Positions 11,954 to 23,029 of a DNA stretch of 64,000 nucleotides are shown one piece after another (position 1 is the stretch's first letter; each line of letters opens with the position of its first letter). The DNA is from Notamacropus eugenii (taxonomy: Eukaryota > Chordata > Mammalia > Diprotodontia > Macropodidae). Under the pieces are notes generated by a model, which worked only from the letters and a program-made list of their open reading frames with translations, was not told the DNA's origin and did not search any database. The translations under genes were made by a program, and so were the position numbers. The stretch is taken from positions 351,746,225 through 351,810,224 of the forward strand of contig NC_092875.1 in the NCBI RefSeq assembly GCF_028372415.1, read 5' to 3'.

Positions 11954-12479
11954 TGTTTGGAAAAGAATTCACAGACTCAAGGATTGTTGAGGTCAAGGTG
12001 GTAGAGATTTAGTATGCTTTTCAGAAGGCAAGAGTTCTTAGGGAACTTGTAACCATAGAAGGGTACAGTTAAAGTTTATATATGATACTGTATAGCAAAA
12101 CATGTGCCAAATATGTTAACTAGGTGATTCAGGGCAGAATTAGGGAGAAGTTAAGGAGTGGTTAGTTTTCAAAGGGACATGAACGTTTAGTGTCTGCTGC
12201 ACAGCTATTTTACCAAGAGTTTATCAGGAAATAGTCCGGGGGGGGTGGGGGGGCGGTGCTACATGGAGGTGTGGTTTTAGGCCTGAAAAGTCTAAGTCAA
12301 CTAAGTCAACTAACCATCAGGACTGACTAAGTAATTCCAGGCTGCTTTCATCAATGTCTTGTTAGACAAGATAAATGTCAGGGAGTATATGTATGTCTAA
12401 GTCCAGGATACATATGATTGGTCAGTGAGTAGTAAATGTTGTTATGACCCAGTACACAGCCAGTTCAGCCAGTACACAG
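11954..12479 (-). mobile_element. Solo retroviral-type LTR (fossil)
   Basis: Read on the minus strand it has LTR architecture: a start near 12458 or 12479 with TGTGTACTGG, an AT-rich TATA-like 'catatataaactttaac' near 12085, a degenerate poly(A) signal near 12015, and an end in CA at 11954. No internal coding region adjoins it, so it looks like a solo LTR left by recombination. It is diverged and I cannot name the family. The upstream edge is ambiguous because of a short local repeat. Confidence 0.5.
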
Positions 12480-12689
12480 CTGGTTCAAACTAATAAATTC
12501 TATTGGTGCAGCTGGTTACTGTAGCAGGAAAAGAGATAAAACTTTTGAAAGGAAAAGGTTGTGTCTCCCCAGAAGGCTGGGGAGAAACTGCCTGGAATAG
12601 TGTTTGTGGCTTGGTAAAAATGTGAGTTTTAGAAAGAAATGTGATTTTAGGATTGGGGTCCAAGCACATGCACCCAAGCACCCCATCAG

Positions 12690-12862
12690 AAAGAGCATAG
12701 GTTCTAGAGTCAAAGGACCTAGGTTTGAGTTTCTCCATTGCTTACTTCCTGTGCTCTTGGCAAGCCATTTAACCATCATGGGTCTCAGTTTCCTCATTTT
12801 ATAAGGACAGAACTGGATTAAATGAGCTCTGAGGACTCTTCCAGCTCTAACTATATAACATA
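12690..12862 (+). mobile_element. MIR-type SINE
   Basis: Head 'ttctagagtcaaaggaccta', core 'ttggcaagccatttaacc' and 'cagtttcctcattttataag', and end 'gaggactcttccagctctaa' are in plus-strand order. Almost full length. Confidence 0.75.
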
Positions 12863-12869
12863 ATCATGC

Positions 12870-13870
12870 TAAGCATGAACACTTCTCTTAAAATTTCTCC
12901 CCATAAGCTACAAATCACCTAAAGACTTCCTGGGCAGGTATGACTAAAACTAAAATTCCAATCCTTTTTTTTGAGGTGAGGGTGGGGAATGGGGTGTAGT
13001 GACTGATAAGAGGGCATTAGAGGAAAAAACAAACAAACAAAAGAGTAGAAAAAGGAGGAGGTTCCAGTGAAGGGATTCTTCAAACAGGGTTGAAGTAGGA
13101 TAAGCCTGAAGAGTTAGCCCACGCAAGCAAACCCAAGTCTAAACATGTTGTTATTTTGATCTATATAATCATAACATCTATGTATTTATATTTTCCTTTA
13201 ATTCTCCTTAGTTTCCTGGTTATAGTTACCCTTGAAGAGTATTCTTTTGTTTCAGCTGAACTCTTCAGGTTTTGCCCACACTGAAGCCTGGGGTGAACAG
13301 GAAGTTCATGGTGCATCCGGAGGTCAGGCATGGTGGTGACAGTGCTCTTGTCTCAGTTGCCTGGGCAGAGTTGATAGAGTGATAAAAATTAGATGGGGCA
13401 GAAGGAACAAAGATAAAGATTTCTATGATTGATGGTCCCTTTCCCTGGGGTCCCTTTCACAATATGAAGCAAGAAAGAAATGATAAAACAAGGTAGCATA
13501 AGACTACTCCATCCCTGCATTGAACCAGCATCCAAAAAATGCCCCATTGTATCACCACATAGCTGCACACACCATCTGGTATCATTTGCCCACCCACTGC
13601 CCAGTACTGAGAAATACGAATGATTGCACTGAGTTACTGAGCATGACCTGTGGAGAAACCCAGCCACTTTACCCAATAAAGACCACAGTTTCGTGCTGTT
13701 CTGCCTTGGACAGATGCCTACAATTGAGCAAATAACAACCCCTTTACTAATTACCCAAAACACTTGGAAGACTGCATCCTGTAGAGAGCTGGCTTATCAT
13801 TAGGGAGAAAGAATCCCAAGTTCATTTTTAGAAGTTAATTGAGAGTAATCCTTTAGCTTGTCGAGGCAGG
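12870..13870. other. Unassigned, with an LTR-like AATAAA segment
   Basis: No gene is recognised. About 13250-13740 is GC-richer and has AATAAA near 13675 followed by 'gaccacagtttcgtgctg', which resembles an LTR polyadenylation region. No TATA box, ends or duplications were found, so it is not called as an element. Confidence 0.25.
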
Positions 13871-14309
13871 TGGGATTTCTGAATAGAGCAGTGGCTGACG
13901 GTCATGAGATTTGGGCTGTCTTCTTGGTTCAGTAATTTAACCTTCTATTGAGTGTTTGGTAAATCACTAAGTCTTCTATGTGTCTAAATCTTTGATGATT
14001 TTTTTTAAAAAAATCATATAAGGGCTTTATAAAGTACTTCAAAATATCATTTACTATTGTTACTTTTTCTCTTTGTCATATAAAGTTTATTTTATGGTGG
14101 TTTCTGAAGAATGATAAATGAATCAGCAACTATTCCTTGGTGAATAATACATAAAAATGCCCTCCTATCTATCAGACCTTAATACACTTTTGTCATGTTA
14201 CCTTTCCCTTTATGATATTACTATTGCTAGAGTAGTGTCACATAATTATGTGAAATCATTCATTTTATTGGTTCAAAGGATCTTTGAAGAGTTCATATAT
14301 TCCACCCTC

Positions 14310-14470
14310 CTCATTATATAGAGTATATAACTGAGTCCCAGAAAGGGGTAGCAACTTTCTCAAGGTCACAGAGATAAAAAGTATTAGAGTGGGAGCAGAA
14401 TCCAATCAGCATAATATAGTGGAATAAAAGCTAGATCTGGAGTCAGAGGACCCTAGAAAAAGATCACGTT
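14310..14470 (-). mobile_element. MIR core fragment abutting a second SINE head
   Basis: 'gtcccagaaaggggtagcaa' and 'aaggtcacagagataaaaag' are a reverse-complemented MIR core (14310-14395). From 14405 'gctagatctggagtcagagg' reads as a plus-strand tRNA-like head, suggesting a second truncated SINE. Confidence 0.5.
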
Positions 14471-14474
14471 TCAT

Positions 14475-14835
14475 GTCCTATCCAGCCATCAATCAGAAGA
14501 CTAGTACCTATCCAGCATATACATCTTGTCATCTCCCCAGACACCTGCTTTCCCTCCTACTCTTTCTCATTCTTACTATTGCCCTGGGAGCAAAACTCAA
14601 ATCAACACTGCCATTGCTATTGAAAAAGGCATAGTAGTGTACTTCCCTTTGGCTTCACTCACAATCCTTCTCATTGCTTTGACCAAAACGTTCTTTCTTG
14701 GTCACCACTTCTATATTTATTGTGCCCCACTATTAGTATTTAAATTCCATGAAGGCAATTACTGTTTCACTTTTTGTATTCTTATCCCAAGCACCTAGCA
14801 CTGTGTCAATTCTTAATAAATACTCAGTGTTTGGT
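14475..14835 (+). mobile_element. L2-type LINE 3' end
   Basis: Ends with 'caattcttaataaatactca', preceded by 'gcacctagcactgtgtc', the standard 3' terminus of L2 on the plus strand. The 90-codon frame at 14526-14798 is decayed LINE sequence, not a gene. Confidence 0.6.
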
Positions 14836-14849
14836 TTGGATTCAAGTAT

Positions 14850-14990
14850 CAGCTCTGTTGTTTATTATAGACTTTTGTGAGCTTAGGTTCATCACAACCT
14901 TCCTAGTCTCAATTCCCCAATGTCTAAAATAAAGTGGATTGAACTAGATAATTTCTGAAGTCCCTCCTAGCGCTACATTTCTGATTGTAT
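14850..14990 (+). mobile_element. MIR-type SINE
   Basis: 'agtatcagctctgttgttta', then 'cctagtctcaattccccaat' and 'gtccctcctagcgctacatt' follow the plus-strand MIR order, though divergent. Confidence 0.6.
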
Positions 14991-14999
14991 GATTACTTA

Positions 15000-15680
15000 C
15001 TTCTTGGTCAAGTGCTCTTCACAGAACAAGCTCATTATTTTTACTTATCTTTACTTTGAAATTATTTTCTATTTGCTCAATGTGTTTTTTGATTTATTTA
15101 CTTCCGTGGTAAGCTCTTCAATGAAAGAGATGTTACATTCTTTCTTGGTCACTTTACAGTACCATGTGGAATGTAGCCCAGTACACATGCTCATTCAATT
15201 AATAGGAGGATCCACTTGGCTGGTTGCAAAGATATGTAAAGAAGTAAAACAGAGTAAGAACATGGGGAATCAATTAAATGAGAGAAAATCAAGCACAGCA
15301 GAATATTTTAATAATTCTGACTTTTAGGGTCAAGATTCACAACAATGTCATGATAGGTAAGCAAAGAACATGGAATCTTTGAATCTTAGGGTAGGATGAG
15401 ACATCAGAAGCTATTTATTCACAACCTGTAATTGAGCAAGAATTCCACTTATAACATCTCTAACAAGTGACCACAAATAACCTTTGCTTACAGACTTTAA
15501 TTAATTGAAACCTATTTTCATCCTCACACCCTCAAACCCCACCTTCCCCCAGACCATTCCCTTCTGGACAGCACCAGTTATTAATAGATGTTTCCTTACA
15601 TAGAACTGTTTTCTGGGACCAAGTAGAAAAAGCTTAATATTTTTTTTTTTACATGACAGCCTTTCAGTTATTTGAAAACA
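15000..15680. other. Unassigned
   Basis: No identifiable element. A 112-codon plus frame at 14989-15327 runs on from the SINE into AT-rich DNA and shows no domain; composition alone explains it. Confidence 0.35.
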
Positions 15681-15684
15681 GCTG
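15674..15684. repeat. Left target-site duplication of L1
   Basis: gaaaacagctg, matched with one difference by gaaaatagctg at 17850-17860. Length and position suit L1 integration, though the single mismatch and A-rich content leave some doubt. Confidence 0.5.
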
Positions 15685-17849
15685 GAGGAAACAAGGATGT
15701 CCATTATCACCACTGCTATTCAATATGGCACTAGAAATGTTAGCTTTAGCAGTAAGAGAAGAAAAAGAAATAGAATTAAAATAAGCAAAGAAGAAACTAA
15801 GTTATCACTCTTTGCAGGCGATATGATGAGAATCAAGTAAAACACTTCTTGAAATAATAAGCAACTTTAGCAAAGTTGCAGGATACAAAATAAACCCTCA
15901 TAAACCATCTGCATTTCTATATATTACTAACAATGCCCAACAGCAAGAGATAGAAAGAGAAATCCCATTTGAATTTACTGTAGACACTATGAAATATTTG
16001 GAAGTCTACCTACCAAAATAAACCCAGGGACTATATGAACACAATTACATAAAACTTTTTCTCACAAATGAAGTCAAATCTAAATAATTGGAAAAACGTT
16101 AGTTGCTCACGGGAAGGTCAACCTGATATAATAAAAATGACATTTCTACCTAAATTAATTTACTTATTCAGTTCCATACTGAGCAAACTACCAGACAATT
16201 GTTTTCTAGAGCTAGAAAAATAATATCAAAATTCATCTGAAAGAACAAAATGTCCAGAATATCAAAGGAATTAATGAAAAGAAACTCTAGGGAAGGTAGC
16301 CTATCCATACCAGATTTTAAATTGTATTATAAAGCAACAATCATCAAAATCACTGTTACTGGCTAAGAAATAGAGGGGTAGATCAGTAGAATAGGTTAGG
16401 TACACAAGACACAGTAGTCAATGACCATAGAAGTCTGCTGTTTGATTAAACCCAACGACCCCACCTTCTGGGAAAAGAGCTCAATGTTTGACAAAAACTG
16501 TTGGGAAATCTGGAAAATAGTGTGGAAGAAATTGGGCATAGATCAATGCATGACACTATATACCAGAGTAAAGTCCAAGTAGGTATACAATCTAGGTATA
16601 AAGGCTAATACTAAAAACAAATTAGGGGAACAAAGAATAGTTTATTTGTCAGATTTATGGAGAAAAGAGGAATTTATGACCAAGCAAGAGATAGAGAATA
16701 TTATGAAATTCAAAATGGATAACTTTGATTATATTAAATTGAAAAGTTTTTGCACAAAGAAAATCAATGCAAGCAAGATTAAGAAGGAAGAGAAAACCGG
16801 GAAAGAATCTTTGTAACTAGTGTCTGTGATAAAGGCCTCATTTCTAAAATATATAGAGAACTGAATCAAATTTGTAAGAATACAAGTCATTTCCCAATTG
16901 ATAAATGGTCAAAGGATATGAACAGGCAGTTTTCAGATGAAGAAATTAAGGTTATCTATAGTTATATGAAAAAAATCTCTAAATCACTATTGATTAGAGA
17001 GATGCAAATCAAAACAACTCCAAGGTACCACATCTCACGTTTCAGATTGGCTAACAATAAAATAGGAAAATGATGAATGTTGGAAAAGATGTGGGAGAGC
17101 CGGAACACTAAGTCATTGGTGGAGCTATGAACCAATTCAACCATTCTGAAGAACAATTTGGAACTATGCCCAAAGGGCTGTAAAAATATGCATTGCTTCT
17201 AGGTATGTATCCCCCAAAAAATCATAGAAATGGAAAAAGGACCCACATATACAAAATTATTTATAGCAGTTCTCTTTGTGGTGACCAAGAACTAGAAATC
17301 AAGGGTATTGAGGAATAGCTGAACAAGTTATGGTATATGAATGTTAGGGAATACTATCATGCTATAAGAAATGATGAACAGGCAGACTTCAGAAAAACCT
17401 GGAAAGACCTATATTAACTGATGCTAAGTGAACTGAGCAGGACCAGGAGAACATTATGCACACTAACAGCCACAGTGTGTGAGGACTGTTTTTGATACAC
17501 TTAACCCTTCCCAGCAATGCAAGGACCTAAAACATTTCCAAAGGACTCATGATGCAAAATGCCATCCATATCCAGAGAAAGAACCATGGAGTTGGAACAC
17601 AGAATGAAATAGACTATTTTCTCTTTTGTTATGTTTTGTTTTTCTCATGGTTTCTCCCATTCATTCTAATTATTCTATGCAACATGACTAATGTGGAAAT
17701 GTGTTTAGTAGGAATGTAGGTGTAGAGTCTATATAAGATTGCATGCCATCTTGGGGAAGAAGAGGGGAAGAAAGGGGAAGAAAATTTGGAACTTATGGAA
17801 GTGATTGTTGAAAACTGCAAACACATCAATAAATTTTCGGGGAAAAAAG
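15685..17849 (+). mobile_element. 5'-truncated L1: ORF2 C-terminal half and 3' UTR
   Basis: Starts inside the reverse transcriptase ('aggatgtccattatcacc', encoding the [10 protein letters not shown]-like box). A degraded catalytic box near 15810 reads FAGD where active L1 has YADD. The L1 thumb and C-terminal region follows (for example 'FYKLKSFC'-like near 16735) and then the 3' UTR from about 17440. Many stops and frame changes are visible, so it is inactive. An 11-bp near-direct repeat (gaaaacagctg at 15674, gaaaatagctg at 17850) is a plausible target-site duplication, placing the ends closely. About 2.2 kb of an element that is about 6 kb when complete. Confidence 0.9.
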
Positions 17850-17860
17850 AAAATAGCTGT
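17850..17860. repeat. Right target-site duplication of L1
   Basis: gaaaatagctg directly after the A-rich L1 end; pairs with 15674-15684. Confidence 0.5.
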
Positions 17861-17974
17861 CATTCTCTCTCCCTCCCAAACTCCATGAATCTTCTTTTCA
17901 GTGTCTAAATATCAGTGTCTTCAACCATTCTTCATGTGTCATGATTATATGGACACTCATCATGTTCTGGATCA

Positions 17975-18042
17975 AAGGTAAACAAACTATGGCTTGTGGG
18001 CCGGATTTACCTGTGAGCCAGTCTGCCAACTCCTGCCCTAGA
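17975..18042 (+). mobile_element. Short hAT-type MITE remnant
   Basis: 'ggtaaacaaactatggcttg' plus 'tgggccgg' at the left and 'gtctgccaactcctgccct' at the right form approximate inverted termini like those of non-autonomous hAT elements. Only about 70 bp remain, consistent with an internally deleted copy. Confidence 0.45.
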
Positions 18043-18044
18043 AA

Positions 18045-19000
18045 CTCATCAGCTTATCATTATTCTTCCCAAAATATAGTGCCTCCAAACTGCAAACAGT
18101 TCTACAAAAATGACATGACCAGGAAAAATGTGTTGAGACTTTTATCTCCTGTATCCTAGGCAGTATACTATATAATGAAGTTTAAGATTATATTAGTGAC
18201 CTCATATGAATGATATTGTACTAGACTATAATTTAGTATTGTTATTCAATTTAGGAGACAGAATTTGATCTACAGTGATACTCAATCTATGTAATAAGGA
18301 ACTGTGCTTTAATGAGGTCCAGCTGTAGAGAAGAAGTACAGAAGGGGTACAACAAGAAGATTACAAAGATGTGATTGCAGGTATTCAACTCTGGACAAGC
18401 CAAACATTAGCTGAAGCTAATCCACAAGCATTTCTTAAGCATCCTCAATGAGCTAGGAACTGGGAATTCAAAGGCAAACATGAAACAATCCCTGCCTTCA
18501 GTGAATTTATATTCTATAAAATGACAGAGAACATATGATCAATTGAGAAAAAAATAGTAGCCATCACAAAGATTTGGAGAAAAAATAAATTGATCCTTAA
18601 AGTAAGATAAGTAATGTAGGGTCAATTGTTAAAGGAAATATATATACATGCAAAAGATTTTTTGAAAGATGAAGTGGAAGGAGATTGTGTTAAACAAAAA
18701 TGACTGTGTAAACACAAAAGACAACAACATACCCCCTTTAAAAAGAATTTTAATTTCATTATGTTAATTTTTGGAATGATTACACTGGTTTTATAATATA
18801 TGCTTGAACTTTATGCAGAGGTCTGACTAGGAGCATCTATATTTTTGAAAGTTCATAAATCTTATTATGAACAAAGCATTAAGTTTATTTTTTATGGATT
18901 TTGGGACCAAAATATCTTAGAGAGGCTATTTACTAAATTATTACAAAGAATTCATCCCAAAATAATCTCCCCATAAAGTGGTTCCATGGAACTCATCCTG
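18045..19000. other. Mostly unassigned, with a LINE tail at 18420-18560
   Basis: 'cacaagcatttcttaagcat' followed by 'caatccctgccttcagtgaa' (18420-18520) is the complement of an L2/L3 3' end. The rest is AT-rich without identifiable features. Confidence 0.4.
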
Positions 19001-19004
19001 AATG

Positions 19005-19112
19005 CATAAATGACTAGATGAATGAATGAAACATAAAGTGCTTACTATGTACCAAAGATTGGGCTAAAGTTGGGAGATACAATGGATGAAGGCATGCATC
19101 CTATTGAGACCC
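19005..19112 (-). mobile_element. L2/L3 3' tail
   Basis: 'atgaatgaatgaaacataaa' then 'gtgcttactatgtaccaaag' is a reverse-complemented L2-lineage terminus, including the short tandem repeat expected at its 3' end. Confidence 0.55.
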
Positions 19113-19364
19113 TGGTATATTTCTGTCATTATTAAATTTTACCAGGAAAAACTGAATATATTTCTAAAATGGGAATCTGTGTTATATTTGGAAGAGCTCC
19201 AAGATTCAAAGGGTTATTAGAATTATGAAAATTTAAGAGGTCAGACAGTACCAACCTAGGCAACACTGGCACCAGAGAGTAGCTGGAAGGAAGGAAGTTT
19301 GGACTGAATGTAAGTGTTTTAACCTGAGAAAAGGCAAAAAATGTACAAAGGAGAATGCTAGGCT

Positions 19365-19540
19365 CATAGATATAAGGACATTGATAAAAGGATGTCAGAG
19401 ATCGTCTAATACAAATCCCTCACTTTATAGATTAGGACGTTGAAGCCCAGAGTAGTTAAACAACTTGCTCAAGGACACATATATCTGAAATGTCAAGCCT
19501 GGAGATTTACCCTCAGTTCTCTTTCCACTGTTCCATACAG
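19365..19540 (-). mobile_element. MIR-type SINE
   Basis: 'cagagatcgtctaatacaaa' then 'aacaacttgctcaaggacac' and a tRNA-side ending near 19540 mark a reverse-complemented MIR. The embedded 72-codon plus frame is fortuitous. Confidence 0.6.
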
Positions 19541-19544
19541 CAAT

Positions 19545-20495
19545 TGCCAAAGGAATCAGAGGGATTTTCATACTAATCCACAATGTTTTGTGGCCTTGGT
19601 GCTTCAGGTGTTTCGTAGCTTGGCTACAGATCCCAATCCATCGATTACTTCATTTTAGAGAGTTGTCTGAGTCTCCAAGAGCTTCTATTTCTTGTCTGTG
19701 GTCAGAGAAGAGAAGCAAAATCAGAAAGGTTCTAAAACTAATGTTCTTTCTAATTAATCCAATGCTCAGGGATCTATTCTTTTATCCATGTAGGTATTCT
19801 TGCTACCAAAGTATATCATAGCATCTCCATGGCATAGTATTGTATCTTTGCATCTTACTAAAGCAAAAACTAAAATTCAGTCATCACCTGCTGGTTAATC
19901 CTGTTGTGATGTACCTCCTTACTTTAGGTTCATATTCAGAGTTATTTTTCCCAGGTTAGTAGGACCAGCCAAAGGCTGTGCCTTGGGGCTGGCATAAACT
20001 TCAAGATCACATCTATTGCCATCATGAAGCTTCAGATAAGGATTTTAAGGGACTGTCCCAGGAAAAATGAAGATGCGGAGAGTGAATCAGTACCAAGAAC
20101 AAGAAGAATAGAGCTGGAGAAAATGAAGGAGGTGATGCTAACCACAGAAATTCATAGTTAAAATTCAAAGAGAGAAAGTGAATAAGCTGCAGTGATTAAT
20201 TCAAAATACAGAGAAGTCACAGGTATGGAGTTGATTGAACTCCTGGAGACAAAGCTGACTTTTGGGAGCTTTGAGCAACACTGGCGGTTTTGATCTTTCT
20301 AATCTTTATTTGGGAACCTTCTAAACAAGCCTTGAAGATGTAGTTCTACTTTGGTATAAAAGAAATTACCAATAGAACAAGATTTTTGTTAGGGTAAGCC
20401 CCTTCTTCAAGATACTATGGCCACTATTCCCATTAAAATACTACTCGCTCAGAGGATATTTGGCTAGATGAACCTATTGAGTAAGCAGGCATTTT
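19545..20495. other. Unassigned
   Basis: About 950 bp without recognised repeats, RNA genes or domains. It is slightly GC-richer than its surroundings near 19920-20110. Confidence 0.35.
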
Positions 20496-20496
20496 T

Positions 20497-20498
<2 letters not shown>

Positions 20499-20544
<46 letters not shown>
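20499..20544. repeat. (GA)n microsatellite
   Basis: About 20 GA units with one GAAA interruption. The Arg-Glu and Leu-Ser dipeptide frames on the two strands are translations of this tract. Confidence 0.97.
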
Positions 20545-20811
20545 TTATCCTTCACTCCTTTCTCCTCTCCCCAGCAGTATATAAGTGCTGCATAGAGCTT
20601 GGAATGAAGAAGATGCAGTATAGTTTCCAACTCTCAGGATATACAGTTATAAACTATAAGGATTCTAGCTATAAGAAAAGTAATTAGAAATACTTCAAAT
20701 AGCCTGAAAGTAGTTGGAATCTTCCTGATAAGGCATGGGTTTGGTTCAATCCAAAAAACATACATGAAGTGCTTGTCATACACATGATCCTGTGGCAGGC
20801 ACCTGGGGTGA

Positions 20812-20905
20812 AGAAGAAAGAAAGAAAGCAAGAGAGAAAGAGAGAAAGAAGGAAGGAAGAAAAGAAGTAAGGAAGATATAACAAAGAAAGTGAGAAAGAA
20901 AGGAA
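20812..20905. repeat. (GAAA)n/(GGAA)n purine-rich low-complexity tract
   Basis: Imperfect tetranucleotide units such as gaaagaaagcaag and gaaggaaggaag over roughly 90 bp. Purines are almost all on the plus strand. Confidence 0.9.
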
Positions 20906-20929
20906 GAAAAAAATCTCTGCCTACCAAGA

Positions 20930-21920
20930 AACAATATTTGAGAGATTTACTTAGTGATAGTTAGATGACATTTAATAGTGAGGATGCCAGAATCGTTGTT
21001 TTAAAAATCCTTGTTTCCCCCACCTTTTAGGTGGAGTAGGGAAAACAGTAGAAACAGACCAACTTTTATGAACAAATAAATATTCACTTTGTGCAAATGA
21101 GAAAAAGAAAATTGTGTGTGTTGGGGGAGGGGAGAGGACAGAAAGCCAAAAAATAGCATTAGAAAGGAAACTGAGGTGTCCATGAACTCACTTTTACAAT
21201 TTTCAGGTTGAGCGTTATCACAGTTTGAAGCAATTCAAAAGGAATGTCTTCCATACTAATTAATGTAGCATTGTCAATTTCCAAGTATCTGGGAATATTT
21301 AGCATGCGACAAGTGTGTGAGTCTCGTGTGTGAGTTTAATTGGCATCTTGAATAAAGAAAGGGTCTGAAGAGCTCAGGAATGATTATCAATACCCACTTG
21401 TCAGCTTGCATTGCTTCACAATGCATTTATAGAACTAGATAACAGATGGGGTTTCTAAGTATGTCTGCACATAGAGAAGAAAAAGATGGTTTCCCGCATG
21501 CTAATGGTCATGCTGTGTTTATGTTTCAAATGTTCCTGAATGGGAAACTAAAACTACAACAAGTGAGAGCTTTGAAATCCAAATGGCATTTGATATTTTT
21601 GAGAATTAAGCAGAGGATCAAAGGCACTGGGGGAAATATTTTATTGTCTCCTTAAAACCAAGACTGCAAATGAACTTGGCAAAATGAGTAGACTCTGAAA
21701 ATGTACTTACTAGCCTTTGCACAATTTTACTACCTCCCTGTAACTTAATATCACCCTCACATTCTACTTGAGTCCATTTGCCATGTCCCATTGGGCAATC
21801 ATCAAGACTCCCACCTCTTCTGACTATGAAGAGCCAAAAGTCTTGCAACTACTACATGCTTGTTTCAGAGAAGGAAAGAAATCATGGTATAGGGAGAAAA
21901 GCAATAATTAAAGTTTAAGA
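20930..21920. other. Unassigned
   Basis: No gene or repeat is recognised. The 21000-21180 stretch is purine-rich. No frame carries a recognisable motif. Confidence 0.35.
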
Positions 21921-21924
21921 GGAG

Positions 21925-22040
21925 CTAATCCTGGCTTGCAGTTGACTTACTCTTAAACTCAGGTTAAGTAACCTCTTTGTGCCTCAGTTTGAACTAAATG
22001 GTCTTTAAAATCCCTTTGAATGCTAACACATTATGATCCT
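21925..22040 (+). mobile_element. MIR core and 3' fragment
   Basis: 'aggttaagtaacctctttgt' and 'gcctcagtttgaactaaatg' with 'aaatccctttgaatgctaac' fit a plus-strand MIR whose 'ctcatctgtaaaatg' stretch has been lost. Confidence 0.6.
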
Positions 22041-22259
22041 GACTGATATCAAACCCCAAAACTCCATAGTCCCAACATCTATGTAGTCAACACTAGGACA
22101 GCTATAGTCAGACAACAATGCGTGTCATCTTGAAAATGGCAGCAGCTATAGACTTACTTACTGGTCCATCTGATTTTTTGCCCCATGAACTCCCATTTTC
22201 TTAGTATTTGTAAAAGAACAAGGTGTCAAGCTAGTTTTTATAGCTGTCTCCTTTGTACA

Positions 22260-22585
22260 AGTTGTATAATCTCTGTTTTGATTCCTTTCTTTATTTTAAG
22301 ACCTCTGTGACAAGGATAACGCTCCTATGTGTTTCCCTTCTTGTCCCTGTCATTTGCTGTGACTACCTCCATTGGAACACCTCCATTCCCAATGTCATCT
22401 GATCTATTTATGTTACCCAGAGATGTCCAGCACTTGTTACCCTTACCATAATGCCATTCTTTAGGGCTTACCAAACTTTTCATTGGATGTGAATCTGAAC
22501 TTATTTCGTGTGTTATCTCCCTCACTTAGAATATGAGATCCTTGAGAATAGGAACCTTTATTTTTCTTTTTGTATGTCTAACATG
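22260..22585 (+). mobile_element. Possible L2-type 3' end
   Basis: The last 70 bases ('gaatatgagatccttgagaa', then 'cctttatttttctttttgta') resemble the L2 3' end. The preceding pyrimidine-rich part is compatible but too decayed for certainty. It adjoins the LINE at 22587. Confidence 0.4.
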
Positions 22586-22586
22586 T

Positions 22587-22990
22587 CAGCTAGGGAGGAA
22601 CTGACTTCAACCTGAAGTAAACAGTCAATGACCTCAGCACTGATTGATGATCGTTTGTTGAAAATGCTATGGAAGTGTTCAGCCTGTCTCTCTAGGATCA
22701 TATCCTTATCGCTCATCAATGTGACTCCATCAGCACTGACTAGTTGAGATGCACCATAGGTTTTTGGCCCATAAATAGCTTTCAGGGCATCATAAGAGGA
22801 CTTTGGATTGTTACTATCACTGTAATATTGAATTTCATCTGCCTTCTTGCTGAGCCAAATTTCCTGTATCTCTCTAAGCTTTGCTTGTATTTTACTTTTA
22901 ATGGAATTAAATGCTGCCTTCTTAGAGATGGATGAACTATTCTGGTGGTAAAGTTCTCATTTTTCATTTAGCAGCTTCTGAATTTCCCCA
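22587..22990 (-). mobile_element. Inverted 5' segment of the LINE
   Basis: On the minus strand this encodes the spacer between endonuclease and RT ('QAKLREIQEIWLSKKADEIQ', 'YDALKAIYGPKTYGASQLVS'). In an uninverted copy it would precede the plus-strand sequence at 23030. The junction lies about 22990-23030. Confidence 0.8.
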
Positions 22991-23029
22991 TCATTTTCAT
23001 CAAACCACTCTTGGATGTTTATGAGTGTT

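Noticed and set aside
13250-13740. Possible LTR with AATAAA
   Set aside because: No TG/CA ends, TATA box, primer site or duplication could be placed; a poly(A) word alone is weak evidence.
14989-15327. 112-codon plus frame with hydrophobic N-terminal part
   Set aside because: The start lies at the end of a MIR and the hydrophobicity follows from T-rich DNA; no further support.
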